NCBI GenBank assembly: GCA_021809995.1
Contig: JAJZJT010000002.1
Location: 1-43,862 of the forward strand
Reading direction: 5' to 3'
From: Actinomycetes bacterium
GTDB lineage: Bacteria > Actinomycetota > Acidimicrobiia > Acidimicrobiales > RAAP-2
DNA length: 43,862 nucleotides
The stretch's first letter is position 1. Every line of letters starts with the position of its first letter. A program made the translations under genes and the position numbers. This document shows positions 1 through 9,088 of the stretch, one piece after another. Below the pieces are notes generated by a model. The model was given only the letters and a program-made list of their open reading frames with translations. It made no database searches and was not told where the DNA came from.

Positions 1-1629
1 GCGCGCCGCGGCGTCGCGGCGTGCCGCAGACGGCCGCCACCTCCCCCGCAGGAGGAAGATCGTGGGCAGGAACACCACCTGCCCGGCGACGCACACCCAC
101 CACCACGCCTGCCACTGCCCGGGGGCCGTCGTGCGGGCGGCGAGCACCGCCGGGCCGTGGGCACGCAGGTAGGCGAGGTCCCGCTCGGGGACGTGCTTGA
201 GCGCCACCAGACGGGCCACGGCAACCGGCTCGCTCACGTGCTCGACGGCACGGACCTTGGCGAGGGCCTCGGCGAGGGCACCCGGCGCCGGAGGCGTGGT
301 CCGCAGTCCGGCCAGGATGGTCGGGCCGACCTCGTGGATGGTACGGACCTGCTCCGGGTAGGCGGCCTGGATCGCCTGCAGCGTGGGCCCGTAGTTGGCG
401 ATCGGCGAGACGGCCGTCACGACGAAGGGTGCGACGAGGAACGAGAGCGCGGCGATGCCCCGGAGGATCCACCCCCACAGGGCGAGCCCGGTGGCGACGA
501 GCGCCGGGTTGCGTGCCTCGAGCGTCTCGGAGAACGCCGTCATCCACGGCGAGTAGGCGGCGCCCCGGGCGAACGAGAGGACCGAGATGATCACCACGAA
601 GGTCGTGTAGGTCGTCAGGGGATCGGTGGCCCGCGTGGCGAAGACCGATGTCATGACGATGCCGAGCACCGTCCCCGCCAGGATGAACGGCTTGCGGACC
701 CCGAACCGGTCCGACAGCAGTCCGACCACGACGACGGCGGTCGCGTCCGCCGCCCAGAACCAGTTGCCGAGCCCGTTCGCGCGCGCCTGGGTGAACCCGA
801 AGACGGAGTTGAAGTAGACGACGAAGAACCCGACGGCGGCGTAGTAGATGAGCAGGAACGCGCTGATGCCGATCGACGGCAGGACGACGTCGAGGCGGAG
901 CATCTGGCGCCACGGGTTCCGGACGCTCTCGGTGAGGTCGAGCCCGTGCGCCCGAGCCTCGACGAGCGCTCGCTCGCGCGCCGAGACCATCAGCTGGTCG
1001 CGGAGCCCCGGGGAGAGCTCGCGCAGGGTGAAGAAGACGACGACGAAGAGCACGAGCCCGGTGGCCCCGGCGATGTGGTACTGGTCCTGCCAGGCGTGCA
1101 GGTGGTCGAGGGTGTTCGAGGCCACCTCGGTGACGACGAGACTGCCGATCACCGGCCCCATCGTCCACACCCCCATCGCCGCGCCCCGGCGGACCTGGGG
1201 GGAGAAGTCGCGCACGAGCGCCGGCGTCGCCACGAGCACCATGCCCTCGACGAAGCCGACCACCGACGCGAAGAACCCGAACTCGTAGCCGTTGGTCGCC
1301 GACGGGATCCCGAAGCAGGTCGCCGCGCTGGCGACGAGCAGGCCCCACGCCACCAGGTTGGCCCGCCCCCACCGGTCGACGCGCGCCGCCAGCAGGGACG
1401 CCAGCGCGCCGATCACGTTCGAGACCACGATGACGGCCAGGTAGAAGTGGAAGCTGATCTGGTAATGGGCGAGGATGGCCGGCCCCACCGACCCGCCCAC
1501 GTAGGCCTCGTAGTAGAGGACGATCGTCGTGACCACGATGACGAGGAGGAACCCGGCGCGCGCCCGGGCGCTCGGGTACGTGTCGAGCTGTCGGTCCCAC
1601 AGGCGCAGCCGGCGCTGGCCGGCCGTCAC
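1..1629 (-). CDS. MFS transporter, C-terminus cut by window edge
   Basis: The reverse strand is open for all 543 codons from a GTG at 1629 to the window edge. It begins MTAGQRRLRLWDRQLDTYPS and then runs through repeated hydrophobic segments typical of a major facilitator transporter. The first membrane helix is around residues 27-50 and a cytoplasmic ARVDRWGRAN loop lies near residue 85. A second half starts near residue 260, with the loop LLSDRFGVRKPF resembling the MFS motif. The start overlaps the stop of the DinB-like gene by 4 bp (GTGA), so the two are probably translationally coupled and co-transcribed with the upstream sulfatase. I infer uptake or export of a sulfatase substrate or product; the substrate cannot be read from sequence. 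The stop codon lies outside the window. Confidence 0.85.
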   Translation of the reverse strand, partial: MTAGQRRLRLWDRQLDTYPSARARAGFLLVIVVTTIVLYYEAYVGGSVGPAILAHYQISFHFYLAVIVVSNVIGALASLLAARVDRWGRANLVAWGLLVASAATCFGIPSATNGYEFGFFASVVGFVEGMVLVATPALVRDFSPQVRRGAAMGVWTMGPVIGSLVVTEVASNTLDHLHAWQDQYHIAGATGLVLFVVVFFTLRELSPGLRDQLMVSARERALVEARAHGLDLTESVRNPWRQMLRLDVVLPSIGISAFLLIYYAAVGFFVVYFNSVFGFTQARANGLGNWFWAADATAVVVVGLLSDRFGVRKPFILAGTVLGIVMTSVFATRATDPLTTYTTFVVIISVLSFARGAAYSPWMTAFSETLEARNPALVATGLALWGWILRGIAALSFLVAPFVVTAVSPIANYGPTLQAIQAAYPEQVRTIHEVGPTILAGLRTTPPAPGALAEALAKVRAVEHVSEPVAVARLVALKHVPERDLAYLRAHGPAVLAARTTAPGQWQAWWWVCVAGQVVFLPTIFLLRGRWRPSAARRDAAAR

Positions 1630-2195
1630 GAGGTCATGCCGCCGAGCCCCACCAGTCCGCGAGCCAGCTCGATCTCGCCCATGTGGCGCAGCCCGTGCTG
1701 GTAGACCCAGCACTCGACGGCGTCCAGCAGGGTGATGCCCTCCTCCCCCGCCACCCGCGCGCTGTACGTGCTGGCGATCTGCGGGGGGAACGGCCGTGGC
1801 ACCACCAGCCGGGTGAGCTCGGCCGGGTCGAGCCCGGCGAGCCACGTCTCGACGCGGTCGAAGACGGCGTGGAGGTACTCCTCGAAGGCCTCGTAGTCAC
1901 CGATGCGCTGGTGGACCATCTCCTCGACCGTCCGGTGCTTGCCGTGGTCGGCGATGGCCGGCTTCACCCGGGCCTCCCACGCCTCGTCCCACAGCGGCGG
2001 CTCCCCGGTCATGAGGAAGAACGACGCGTCGACCATGTTGGCGATGTGGAACAGGCTGAAGGCGATGGGGACGACGCCCTCACGCTCGAAGTGGTTCACC
2101 TGGTCGAGGTCCATCGTCGCCAAGGCGTCGGCATAGAGCGAGTGCAGCGCACGCATGCGCCGCTGCAGCGAGTCGAGGATCAGTTCTTCGGCCAT
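1626..2195 (-). CDS. DinB-superfamily protein (putative mycothiol/metal-dependent enzyme)
   Basis: A 189-residue protein. ATG 2195 is chosen over upstream starts because GGAGGTGA sits just before it. The DinB four-helix metal site is visible as H50 (SLFHIAN), H167 and H171 (QHGLRH). Family members are metal-dependent thiol (mycothiol or bacillithiol) S-transferases or isomerases in actinobacteria and firmicutes. The N-terminal region has no signal peptide, so it is cytoplasmic. It lies 78 bp after the sulfatase and overlaps the MFS gene by 4 bp, placing it in a sulfatase-DinB-MFS operon. Its reaction is unknown; thiol-dependent processing of the desulfated product is an inference. Confidence 0.8.
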   Translation of the reverse strand: MAEELILDSLQRRMRALHSLYADALATMDLDQVNHFEREGVVPIAFSLFHIANMVDASFFLMTGEPPLWDEAWEARVKPAIADHGKHRTVEEMVHQRIGDYEAFEEYLHAVFDRVETWLAGLDPAELTRLVVPRPFPPQIASTYSARVAGEEGITLLDAVECWVYQHGLRHMGEIELARGLVGLGGMTS

Positions 2196-2273
2196 GGGCT
2201 CACCTCCGTGCGCGCTGATGGGACAGGACTGTGGCCAGAGAAGCAGGGCTGGCTCCAAGGACAGCGCTCGTCG

Positions 2274-4538
2274 TCACTCGCGGGCAAGCTCGGCCTGCGC
2301 GGTCGCCTCGACGTCGGCGGCCGAACGTCGGCCGCGGACCTCGACCACCACGCGCTCGAGGGCGCCCGTGAAGGGGTTCGGCCCGTCGTAGTCGTCGACC
2401 ACCGTCGAGAGCGCGTCGCGTCCGAGGTCCATCCCAGTCGAGCCGAGCATCCGGACGACCGAAGGCAGCTCGACCGACGCGAGGTCCCGGCCGTCTGCCC
2501 CGATCGTCAGCGTGCCACCGGGCCCCGACCGGTCGAAGCGGGCTGTCAGCTGGTGGCGCCCGGGCCCGAGGTCGACCGGCGCCGAGGCGCGGTGGTGGGT
2601 GCCGAGGGCGTTGTAGTCGAAGTGCAGCACCCCGTCCTCTCCCACGAAGAACGAGTGCCCCACGTTGGCGCTGCCACGCGCGTAGAGCACACCGGTCGGC
2701 GACGCGTCGCCCGCCACCACCGCCGCGGTGATCGTCCACGAGCGGCCGCCGAGGGCGGGTGACGCGTCGCTCGGCACGTGGGAGATCGGCGGTCGGTACT
2801 CGTAGACGCTCCGGGCATGCGGGCTGGCCACCGGGGGTGCCATGGCGAAGAGCTCGATCGAGCGGTCGTCGAGCGGCAGGACGCCCATGGCGCCGGCCTC
2901 CGCCCACCACCGGTCGACGAGCTCGGCGAGCTTCGCCGGCGCGTCGGCCGAGCGGTCGTGGCACTCGGAGAAGTCGGCGTCGAGATGGTACAGCGCCCAC
3001 TCGTCGGCGTCGTAGGGCTGGCCAGGGCGGTGGTAGGTGGTTGCCTTCCACCCGTCCGCCCAGATCCCCCGGTGGCCCATCTGCTCGAAGTACTGCACCG
3101 AGCGAGGCGGCGGGGCCGCCGGGTCGGCGAAGGTCGGCACGAGCGAGCGACCGTGGAGGGGGAGCTGCGGGTGCCCGCCGAACGACTCGGGCACCGGCGC
3201 CCCCGTCACGTCGAGGATGGTGGCGGCGACGTCCACGGCGTGGCAGAACTGGCCCCGGAACGTCCCAGCCTGCGCCGCGTCGATGCCGGACGGCCAGTGG
3301 ACGATGAGCGGGTCGCGCACCCCGCCCCCGTAGGTGTCCTGCTTGTACCACTTGAGCGGGGTGTTGCCCGCCTGGGCCCACCCCCACGGATAGTTCGAGT
3401 GGGACCGGGGCCCGCCGATGTCGTCGAGCCGCGTAGCCGCGAGCTCGTCGACGTCCTCTGGGCGGCCGTTGAAGAAGCTGAACTCGTCCATCACCCCGAA
3501 GGGCCCGCCCTCCTGGCTGGCGCCGTTGTCCGAGACGACGAGGAAGAGGGTGCCGTCGAGCAGGTCCTCGGCAGCGAGGAAGGCGACGAGGCGCCCGATC
3601 TGCTCGTCGGTGTGCTCGAGCTGGGCGGCGAAGGCCTCCTGGAGGCGGCAGGAGAACGCCCGCTGGCTGTCGGTCAGCTCGTCCCAGGCGGGAACGCCGG
3701 GGTTCCTCGGGGCGAGCTCGGTTCCCTCGGGGACGACGCCGAGCTCGAGCTGGCGCTCGTACCAACGGCGGCGAAGCACCTCGTAGCCCTCGTCGAACCG
3801 GCCGCGCCAGCGACGGCGGTAGGCCTCGGGGGCTTGGTGGGGCGCATGGGTGGCGCCGAAGGCCAGGTAGAGGAAGAAGGGGCGGTCCGGCCGCACCGAG
3901 ACGAGGTCTCGCACCCACCCCATCGAGCGGTCCACGATGTCCTCGCTCACGTGGTACCCGTCCTCGGGACGCCCCGGCGGGTCGACGTGGTGGTTGTCGT
4001 GGGTGAGCTCGGGATGGAATTGGTCGGTCTCGCCCTGCAGGAAGCCGTAGTACCGGTCGAACCCCTTGCGGAGCGGCCAGTTGTCGTGCGGCCCGGCCGC
4101 GGACGTCTCGTGCATGGGAGCGAGGTGCCACTTTCCCGCGGCGAAGGTGGCGTACCCGTGCGCGGACAACAGCTGGGCCACCGTCGCGGCCCGCGGGGTG
4201 ATCCCACCGCGCATGTTCGGGTAGCCGCTGCTCCAGTTCGACACGCCGCGCATGCCCACGGTGTGGTGGTTGCGTCCCGTGAGCAAACAGGCTCGCGTGG
4301 GCGAGCAGAGGGCGGTCGTGTGGAAGCCGGTGTAGCGGAGCCCGCCCGCAGCCAGCGCGTCGAGATGGGGCGTGGCGAGGGTCGACCCGTAGCAGCCCAG
4401 GTGGGCGAAGCCGGTGTCGTCCAGCACCACGAGCACGACGTTGGGACCGCCCAGCCCGGCGGGAGGGTCGGGCCACCACGGGACCGACTCGTGGTGCGTG
4501 CGGCCGATGCGGCCGCCGAACCCCGGCTCCGACGTCAT
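2274..4538 (-). CDS. Arylsulfatase-type sulfatase (type I, formylglycine)
   Basis: A 754-residue type I sulfatase. It hydrolyses a sulfate ester, releasing sulfate and an alcohol or phenol. Metal-binding DD at residues 40-41 (VVLDDTG) is followed by C78-SPTR, the motif whose Cys becomes formylglycine, then GKWH 135-138 and SDNG 336-339. A C-terminal domain of about 200 residues (about 540-754) is beta-rich, as in long AtsA-like enzymes. ATG 4538 gives the family's usual N-terminus (GRIGRTHHESVPWWP); upstream in-frame ATGs at 4604 and 4631 add non-conserved sequence. No signal peptide is seen, so a cytoplasmic enzyme is likely. It is first in a leftward operon with DinB and MFS genes, divergent from another cluster with its own sulfatase. 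The formylglycine-generating enzyme it needs is not in this window. Confidence 0.9.
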   Translation of the reverse strand: MTSEPGFGGRIGRTHHESVPWWPDPPAGLGGPNVVLVVLDDTGFAHLGCYGSTLATPHLDALAAGGLRYTGFHTTALCSPTRACLLTGRNHHTVGMRGVSNWSSGYPNMRGGITPRAATVAQLLSAHGYATFAAGKWHLAPMHETSAAGPHDNWPLRKGFDRYYGFLQGETDQFHPELTHDNHHVDPPGRPEDGYHVSEDIVDRSMGWVRDLVSVRPDRPFFLYLAFGATHAPHQAPEAYRRRWRGRFDEGYEVLRRRWYERQLELGVVPEGTELAPRNPGVPAWDELTDSQRAFSCRLQEAFAAQLEHTDEQIGRLVAFLAAEDLLDGTLFLVVSDNGASQEGGPFGVMDEFSFFNGRPEDVDELAATRLDDIGGPRSHSNYPWGWAQAGNTPLKWYKQDTYGGGVRDPLIVHWPSGIDAAQAGTFRGQFCHAVDVAATILDVTGAPVPESFGGHPQLPLHGRSLVPTFADPAAPPPRSVQYFEQMGHRGIWADGWKATTYHRPGQPYDADEWALYHLDADFSECHDRSADAPAKLAELVDRWWAEAGAMGVLPLDDRSIELFAMAPPVASPHARSVYEYRPPISHVPSDASPALGGRSWTITAAVVAGDASPTGVLYARGSANVGHSFFVGEDGVLHFDYNALGTHHRASAPVDLGPGRHQLTARFDRSGPGGTLTIGADGRDLASVELPSVVRMLGSTGMDLGRDALSTVVDDYDGPNPFTGALERVVVEVRGRRSAADVEATAQAELARE

Positions 4539-4612
4539 GACCACGGCGCTCCCCTCCGAACGCCGCGCCCGCAGGGCACGGCGCGCTCGATCGACGGCCC
4601 CCATCGAATCAC

Positions 4613-4641
4613 TTGTCATATCTACTGTCAACTGTTACGAT
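4613..4641 (+). promoter_or_regulatory. Promoter with ACTGTCA-like direct repeats, divergent sulfatase intergenic region
   Basis: TTGTCA (4613-4618), a 17-bp spacer and TACGAT (4636-4641) form the most sigma70-like rightward promoter of the divergent region, in an AT-rich island within GC-rich DNA. The same stretch holds three related direct repeats (ACTTGTCA, ACTGTCA, ACTGTTA; about 4611-4637), and TTGACA is present on the other strand at 4631-4626. The TetR gene of the rightward operon is a natural candidate to bind here. This is inference from sequence only. Confidence 0.5.
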
Positions 4642-4773
4642 GCGCCCGTGTCTCGCTCCGTCGAGCCGAGGGGCCGTGCCCGCAGGGCGCGGCGTCGAGG
4701 CCACTCCCCGTCGTGGCGGACGGCGACGGCCACCTCCCCGGCGCACACCGTGCCCGTCCGGTGGAGGTCGGCG

Positions 4774-4779
4774 TAGGGT
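4774..4779 (+). promoter_or_regulatory. TAGGGT hexamer 7 nt before ATG 4787 (possible leaderless -10)
   Basis: TAGGGT matches the actinobacterial -10 pattern TANNNT and ends 7 nt before the ATG of the DsbA-like gene, which would place the transcript start at the start codon. The same bases (AGGGTG) could instead act as a Shine-Dalgarno for a transcript from the 4613-4641 promoter, so the reading is ambiguous. Confidence 0.35.
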
Positions 4780-4786
4780 GGCGGCC

Positions 4787-5527
4787 ATGGGCGGCCCCGG
4801 GCACGACGCGGTGGACTTCCACTTCGACCTCATGTGCCCGTTCGCCTACCAGACCTCTCGGTGGATCCGCGAGGTCCGCGACCGGACCGGCCTCGCCGTC
4901 ACCTGGCGGTTCTTCAGCCTCGAGGAGGTCAACCGGCAGGAGGGCAAGAAGCACCCCTGGGAGCGGGAATGGTCGTACGGCTGGTCGATGATGCGGATCG
5001 GGGCGCTGCTCCGCCGCCACGACATGGCCGACCTCGACACGTGGTACGAGCGGGCGGGCAGCGCCCTCCACGCCGAGGGACGCAAGCCCCACGAGCCGGC
5101 AGTCGCCCGTGCCCTCCTCGAGGAGGTGGGCCTCGACCCGGGCCTGGTCGACGAGGCCATCGCCGACCCGACGACCGGCGAAGAGGTCCTCGCCGACCAC
5201 CGCCGGGTCGTCGACGCCGGGGGGTTCGGCGTGCCCACGCTGTTCTTCCCCGACGGCCAGTGCCTGTTCGGACCGGTCCTGGTCGACCCGCCGACCGGGG
5301 AGGCCGCCGTCCGGCTGTGGGAGGCGGTGGCGGCGTGGCGGGAATTCCCTCACCTCTACGAGCTGCAGCGCCCGAAGTCCAAGGCCGACGAGCAGGTCAT
5401 CGTCGCCACCCTGCGCCCCTACCTCGAGGCCCGCGACTGGGTCAGCGTGAACCGGGGCAAGGTCGTCGACGTCGGGAAGCTCGGGGCCACCCCGGACGAC
5501 ACCGTGGTGGGAGGAGCCGATGCCTGA
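4787..5527 (+). CDS. DsbA/FrnE-fold protein (Rv2466c-like family)
   Basis: A 246-residue thioredoxin-fold protein of the DsbA/FrnE group. The N-terminal strand leads into C17[10 protein letters not shown], then [24 protein letters not shown], a helical insertion, and the cis-Pro segment [13 protein letters not shown]. The best known relative is the mycobacterial mycothiol-dependent reductase Rv2466c, whose motif is CPWC. Here the second cysteine is Ala (CPFA), so any activity would be monothiol. ATG 4787 begins immediately before the conserved [10 protein letters not shown]; longer in-frame starts add low-complexity sequence. It is the first gene of the rightward operon and overlaps the next by 8 bp. 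A glutaredoxin-like or thiol-transferase role is an inference. Confidence 0.85.
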   Translation: MGGPGHDAVDFHFDLMCPFAYQTSRWIREVRDRTGLAVTWRFFSLEEVNRQEGKKHPWEREWSYGWSMMRIGALLRRHDMADLDTWYERAGSALHAEGRKPHEPAVARALLEEVGLDPGLVDEAIADPTTGEEVLADHRRVVDAGGFGVPTLFFPDGQCLFGPVLVDPPTGEAAVRLWEAVAAWREFPHLYELQRPKSKADEQVIVATLRPYLEARDWVSVNRGKVVDVGKLGATPDDTVVGGADA

Positions 5528-6353
5528 GCAGTCGCCCATCGGCGCGGGTGAGCGCCAGCGCGTCGTCGCCCTCCTCCGTGAGGAGTGGGGCGTCCTGGCC
5601 GAACTGCTCGGCGAGCTCGACGACGTCGCCTGGTCGACGCCCGCCCTGCCGGGCTGGGACGTCCACGACGTGGTCGCCCACCTGGTGGGGACGGAGCGGA
5701 TGCTGGCGGGCGCAACCGTCCCCACGGTGCCCGTCGAGGAGACCGACGGCCCGCACGTGAGAAACGACATCGCCCGAGCGAACGAGGCCTGGGTCGTCGC
5801 CCTTCGCTCCCGCACGCACGCCGAGCTCCTCGCCGACTTCCGGTCGGTGACCGCCGAGCGGCTCGCCGCCCTCGAGGCGATGTCGGACGCCGAGCTCGAC
5901 GCCCCGTCGTGGACGCCCGCCGGCAACGCCACCTACGGCCGGTTCATGGAGATCCGGGTGTTCGACTCGTGGATGCACGAGCAGGACGTCCGCGCCGCCG
6001 TCGGTCGCCCGGGGAACGAGGAGGGGCCCGTCGCCGAGCAGTGCGTCGGGGAGGTGGTCCGCGCACTCGGTTACATCGTGGGGAAGCGGGCCGGACTGCC
6101 CGACGGGTCGTCGGTGAGCCTCCGCCTCACCGGTCCGGTCGAGCGCACGGTGCACGTGGTCGTCGAGGGGCGGGCCGCCGTGGTCGACGCCCTCCCAGGG
6201 GCGGCGACGGCGGAGGTGGCGCTGTCGTCGAGCCTCTTCATGCGGCTGGCAGGCGGACGCGTGCGGGCCGAGGACGAGCTCGGTCACGTCAAGCTGTCCG
6301 GTGACGTCGAGCTGGCCCGCCAGGTGGCCTCGCACCTGGCCTTCACCATCTGA
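5520..6353 (+). CDS. Maleylpyruvate isomerase-family mycothiol-dependent enzyme
   Basis: A 277-residue protein with an N-terminal MDMPI/DinB domain (about 10-165) and a C-terminal MDMPI_C/SCP2-like domain (about 170-277). Likely metal ligands are H54 (DVVAHLVG), E144 and H153 (WMHEQDVR). The family includes mycothiol-dependent maleylpyruvate isomerase and many uncharacterised thiol S-transferases. It overlaps the DsbA-like gene by 8 bp, so the two are coupled. Two mycothiol-associated folds side by side, plus a DinB across the divergent promoter, suggest thiol-dependent detoxification or isomerisation of an aromatic or quinone intermediate released by the sulfatases; that part is inference. 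Confidence 0.88.
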   Translation: MPEQSPIGAGERQRVVALLREEWGVLAELLGELDDVAWSTPALPGWDVHDVVAHLVGTERMLAGATVPTVPVEETDGPHVRNDIARANEAWVVALRSRTHAELLADFRSVTAERLAALEAMSDAELDAPSWTPAGNATYGRFMEIRVFDSWMHEQDVRAAVGRPGNEEGPVAEQCVGEVVRALGYIVGKRAGLPDGSSVSLRLTGPVERTVHVVVEGRAAVVDALPGAATAEVALSSSLFMRLAGGRVRAEDELGHVKLSGDVELARQVASHLAFTI

Positions 6354-6426
6354 GCGCAGAGACGCCCGAGCGCCGAGACGCCCGAGGAACCCGACCGCTG
6401 AACGCCGAGACGGCAGGGAGACCACT

Positions 6427-7122
6427 GTGAGCTTCGAGACGAACGAGCCCGCGCCGCTTCGCGGTGGCGACCCCGCACCGATCGCCAGCGACGGCGAGGG
6501 GGACGGTCGGCGGCTCCGCCGCGAGCGGAACCGCCAGGCGGTCGTCGAGGCGCTGCTCGACCTGTACCAGACGGGCAACCTCCGCCCGTCGACCGCCGAG
6601 GTGGCCGAGCGGGCCGGGCTGTCGCCGCGCTCCCTCTTCCGCTACTTCGACGACGTCGACGACCTGACCCGGGCGGCCGTCGAGGGCCAGCTGGAGCGGG
6701 CGGCCCCGCTCGTGCCCGTCACCGTCGTCCCGGACGCCCCGCTCGAGGTGCGGGTGGCGGCTCTGGTCGAGCAGCGCTTCCGGCTCTTCGACGCCGTGGC
6801 CCCGGCCGCAACCGTGTCGCGCCTGCGCTCGCCGTTCCAGCCCGTGCTCGCCGCCGAGCTGCGCCGGAACCGTTCGTACCTGCGAGACCAGGTGCGAACC
6901 CTCTTCGCCCTCGAGCTCAGCGCTCTCGACACGGAGCGGGCAGTGGAGGTGCTGGCGGCCTGCGACGTGGCCGCGTCGTTCGAGGCCCATCAGCTCCTCC
7001 TCCACGACCAGGGCCTGTCGCCCGAGCGCGCCCGCAGGGCGATGGCCCGCTCGCTCTATACGCTCCTTGCCACCGTCCCGGGCGGGGGGGGCGCGCCGCG
7101 CCGCTCGGGCTCAGGCTCGTGA
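6427..7122 (+). CDS. TetR-family transcriptional regulator
   Basis: A 231-residue protein. GTG 6427 is preceded by AGGGAG at good spacing. Residues 20-75 hold the TetR helix-turn-helix (STAEVAERAGLSPRSLFRYFDDVDDL), and the rest is a helical ligand domain with no similarity I can name. It sits inside the operon between the MDMPI-like gene and the SRPBCC gene. The 73-bp gap before it carries short GCCGAGACGCCCGAG-type repeats; its stop overlaps the next start by 4 bp. It probably controls the divergent sulfatase region (4613-4641) in response to a substrate or product. Confidence 0.9.
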   Translation: MSFETNEPAPLRGGDPAPIASDGEGDGRRLRRERNRQAVVEALLDLYQTGNLRPSTAEVAERAGLSPRSLFRYFDDVDDLTRAAVEGQLERAAPLVPVTVVPDAPLEVRVAALVEQRFRLFDAVAPAATVSRLRSPFQPVLAAELRRNRSYLRDQVRTLFALELSALDTERAVEVLAACDVAASFEAHQLLLHDQGLSPERARRAMARSLYTLLATVPGGGGAPRRSGSGS

Positions 7123-7541
7123 TCCCCCGGCGCGGCTCCGTCCGCCGCCAGGTGCGCGTGGCGCGTCCGGCAGCCGAGGTGTGGGCGTTGGTCGGTGATC
7201 CCGCCCGTCTCGCCGAGTGGTTCCCCGGCGTCACGTCGGTGACGGTCGAGGGCGACCACCGGCGCGTGGCGACGGCAGCAGGCGTCACCTTCGACGAGGA
7301 CCTGCTCACCGTCGACCCGCTGGCGCGTCGCTTCCAGTACCGGGTGACCGGCGGACTCTTCCACGAGCACCTCGGCACGCTCGACGTGCTGGACCTCGGG
7401 GACGGCACGTGCCTGGTCGTCTACGCCACCGACGCCGACCCGGCGACGCTCGCCCTCGTCGTCGGCGGGGCGGCGGGAGCCGGGATCGAACGCGCACGCT
7501 GCATCCTCGAAGGTGCACGACCCGTGGGCTGGGGAGCCTGA
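7119..7541 (+). CDS. SRPBCC (polyketide cyclase/START-like) family protein
   Basis: A 140-residue SRPBCC-fold protein starting with GTG 7119, which overlaps the TetR stop (GTGA). The opening RRQVRVARPAAEVWALVGDPARLAEWFPGVTSV is the typical START/polyketide-cyclase N-terminus with the first strand and the tryptophan-rich helix. The protein is soluble with a hydrophobic cavity that in this family binds small or polycyclic molecules. It overlaps the downstream sulfatase by 1 bp. It may bind or help turn over the same ligand as the sulfatase; function is not determined by sequence. Confidence 0.85.
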   Translation: MIPRRGSVRRQVRVARPAAEVWALVGDPARLAEWFPGVTSVTVEGDHRRVATAAGVTFDEDLLTVDPLARRFQYRVTGGLFHEHLGTLDVLDLGDGTCLVVYATDADPATLALVVGGAAGAGIERARCILEGARPVGWGA

Positions 7542-9088
7542 TGGCACGCCGCAAGATCCTCTTCGTCACCACCGACCAGCAGCGCTACGACACCCTCGGG
7601 TGCAACGGCGGGACCCTCGCCCGCACACCAGTGGTCGACGGGCTCGCCGCGGCCGGCATCCGCTACGAGCGCGCCGTGCCCCAGTCGGTCGTGTGCATGC
7701 CGTCGCGCTCGACCATGCTGACGGGCCAGCACCCGACCACGCACGGGGTGTGGATGAACGGCGTGCCGCTCCCCTCCGACGCCCCCTCGGTCGCCGCCGT
7801 GCTCCGTGACGCGGGCTACCGCACCGCGCTGGTGGGCAAAGCCCACTTCGAGCCGTTCCTCGACCCGTTCCTGCGGTTCCCCGAGAACGCCCTCGCACGA
7901 TCCGGCACGGTGCCGGTAGGCGGCCCCCACCGAGGCTTCGACCACCTCGAGCTCGCCACCCACGGCCCGGTCGGCCCCCTTCACTACGCCCGCTGGCTGG
8001 CCTCCGAGCACCCCGACGCGATCAGCGGCTTCTACCGCGTCCTCGACGCGGCCATGCAAGTCAATGCCGAGGGCGGTGGCGACACCGGCGCCCCTCAGGT
8101 CGGGGTCAATCCCATCGAGCGCGGCCTCTACCACACCGACTGGGTCGCGGAGCGCACGATCGCCTGGCTCGACGGCCTCGCGGCAGACGACGACTGGTTC
8201 TGCTGGATGAGCTTCCCCGACCCCCACCACCCGTGGGACCCGCCCCAGTCCGAGGTGGGGCGCGTCGACTGGCGGGAGGTGCCCCTCCCCGCCGGCTACC
8301 CCGAGCAGGCATCCGAACGCGAGCGGATCCTCGACACCAAGCCCCGCCACTGGAGGCTGTGGTACGACGGCAAGCTCGTCTCCAACTACGAGGCGCCCGC
8401 CCAGTGGGTGCCTGCCACCCTCACGCCCGACCAGGTACGCGAGGTCAACGCCCGCAACGCCGTCGAGTGCGAGCTGATCGACGAGGCTCTCGGCCGGGTC
8501 CTGGCCCGCATCGCCGAACGGGGGTGGGCGGACGACGTCGACGTCGTCTTCACCAGCGACCACGGCGAGCTGCAAGGGGACTTCGGTCTTCTCTTCAAAG
8601 GCCCGTACCACGTCGACGCCCTGATGCGCCTCCCGCTCGTGTGGCGGCCCGCACCCTCCGCCGGCGTCGCGCCGGCCGTCGTGACCCGCCCGGTCGGGCT
8701 CGTCGACCTCGCCCCGACGTTTTGCGCAGTCGCCGGGCTCGAGCCCCCGCCCTTCCTCGAGGGCCGGCGCCTCCCTGTCCACGACGCGGACGCCACAGAC
8801 CGAGGCTTCGACCGGGTCCTCACCGAGTGGGACAGCGAGCTCTTCGGCACCGATGTCCACGTTCGGACGCTGACCCGCGACCGCTGGGTGGTCACGACGT
8901 ACCTGCCGGGAACCTGCCACGACGGCAGCGAGGGCGAGCTCTACGACCTCGTGGAGGACCCGCTGCAGCGGGTCAATCGCTTCGACGACCCGGCGCTGCG
9001 CTCGCTACGCGACGACCTCGTCGCCGACCTGCGAGACCACCTGCTTCGGCCCCGCGTCCCCCGCCTCGAGGTCGAGGCACCGGTATGA
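7541..9088 (+). CDS. Sulfatase (type I, DQ-type)
   Basis: A 515-residue sulfatase or alkaline-phosphatase-superfamily hydrolase. D12-Q13 (TTDQQRYDTLGC) is the metal pair, C52-MPSR the formylglycine motif, and TSDHGELQGDFGLLFKGPYH the distal metal and lysine segment. The DQ form and the WFCWMSFPDPHHPWDPP segment resemble choline-sulfatase and phosphonate-monoester-hydrolase-like members, and it is distinct from the 754-residue enzyme divergent to it. No signal peptide is visible. ATG 7541 overlaps the SRPBCC stop by 1 bp, and its stop overlaps the next gene by 4 bp. It hydrolyses a sulfate (or possibly phosphonate) ester; the substrate is unknown. Confidence 0.9.
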   Translation: MARRKILFVTTDQQRYDTLGCNGGTLARTPVVDGLAAAGIRYERAVPQSVVCMPSRSTMLTGQHPTTHGVWMNGVPLPSDAPSVAAVLRDAGYRTALVGKAHFEPFLDPFLRFPENALARSGTVPVGGPHRGFDHLELATHGPVGPLHYARWLASEHPDAISGFYRVLDAAMQVNAEGGGDTGAPQVGVNPIERGLYHTDWVAERTIAWLDGLAADDDWFCWMSFPDPHHPWDPPQSEVGRVDWREVPLPAGYPEQASERERILDTKPRHWRLWYDGKLVSNYEAPAQWVPATLTPDQVREVNARNAVECELIDEALGRVLARIAERGWADDVDVVFTSDHGELQGDFGLLFKGPYHVDALMRLPLVWRPAPSAGVAPAVVTRPVGLVDLAPTFCAVAGLEPPPFLEGRRLPVHDADATDRGFDRVLTEWDSELFGTDVHVRTLTRDRWVVTTYLPGTCHDGSEGELYDLVEDPLQRVNRFDDPALRSLRDDLVADLRDHLLRPRVPRLEVEAPV

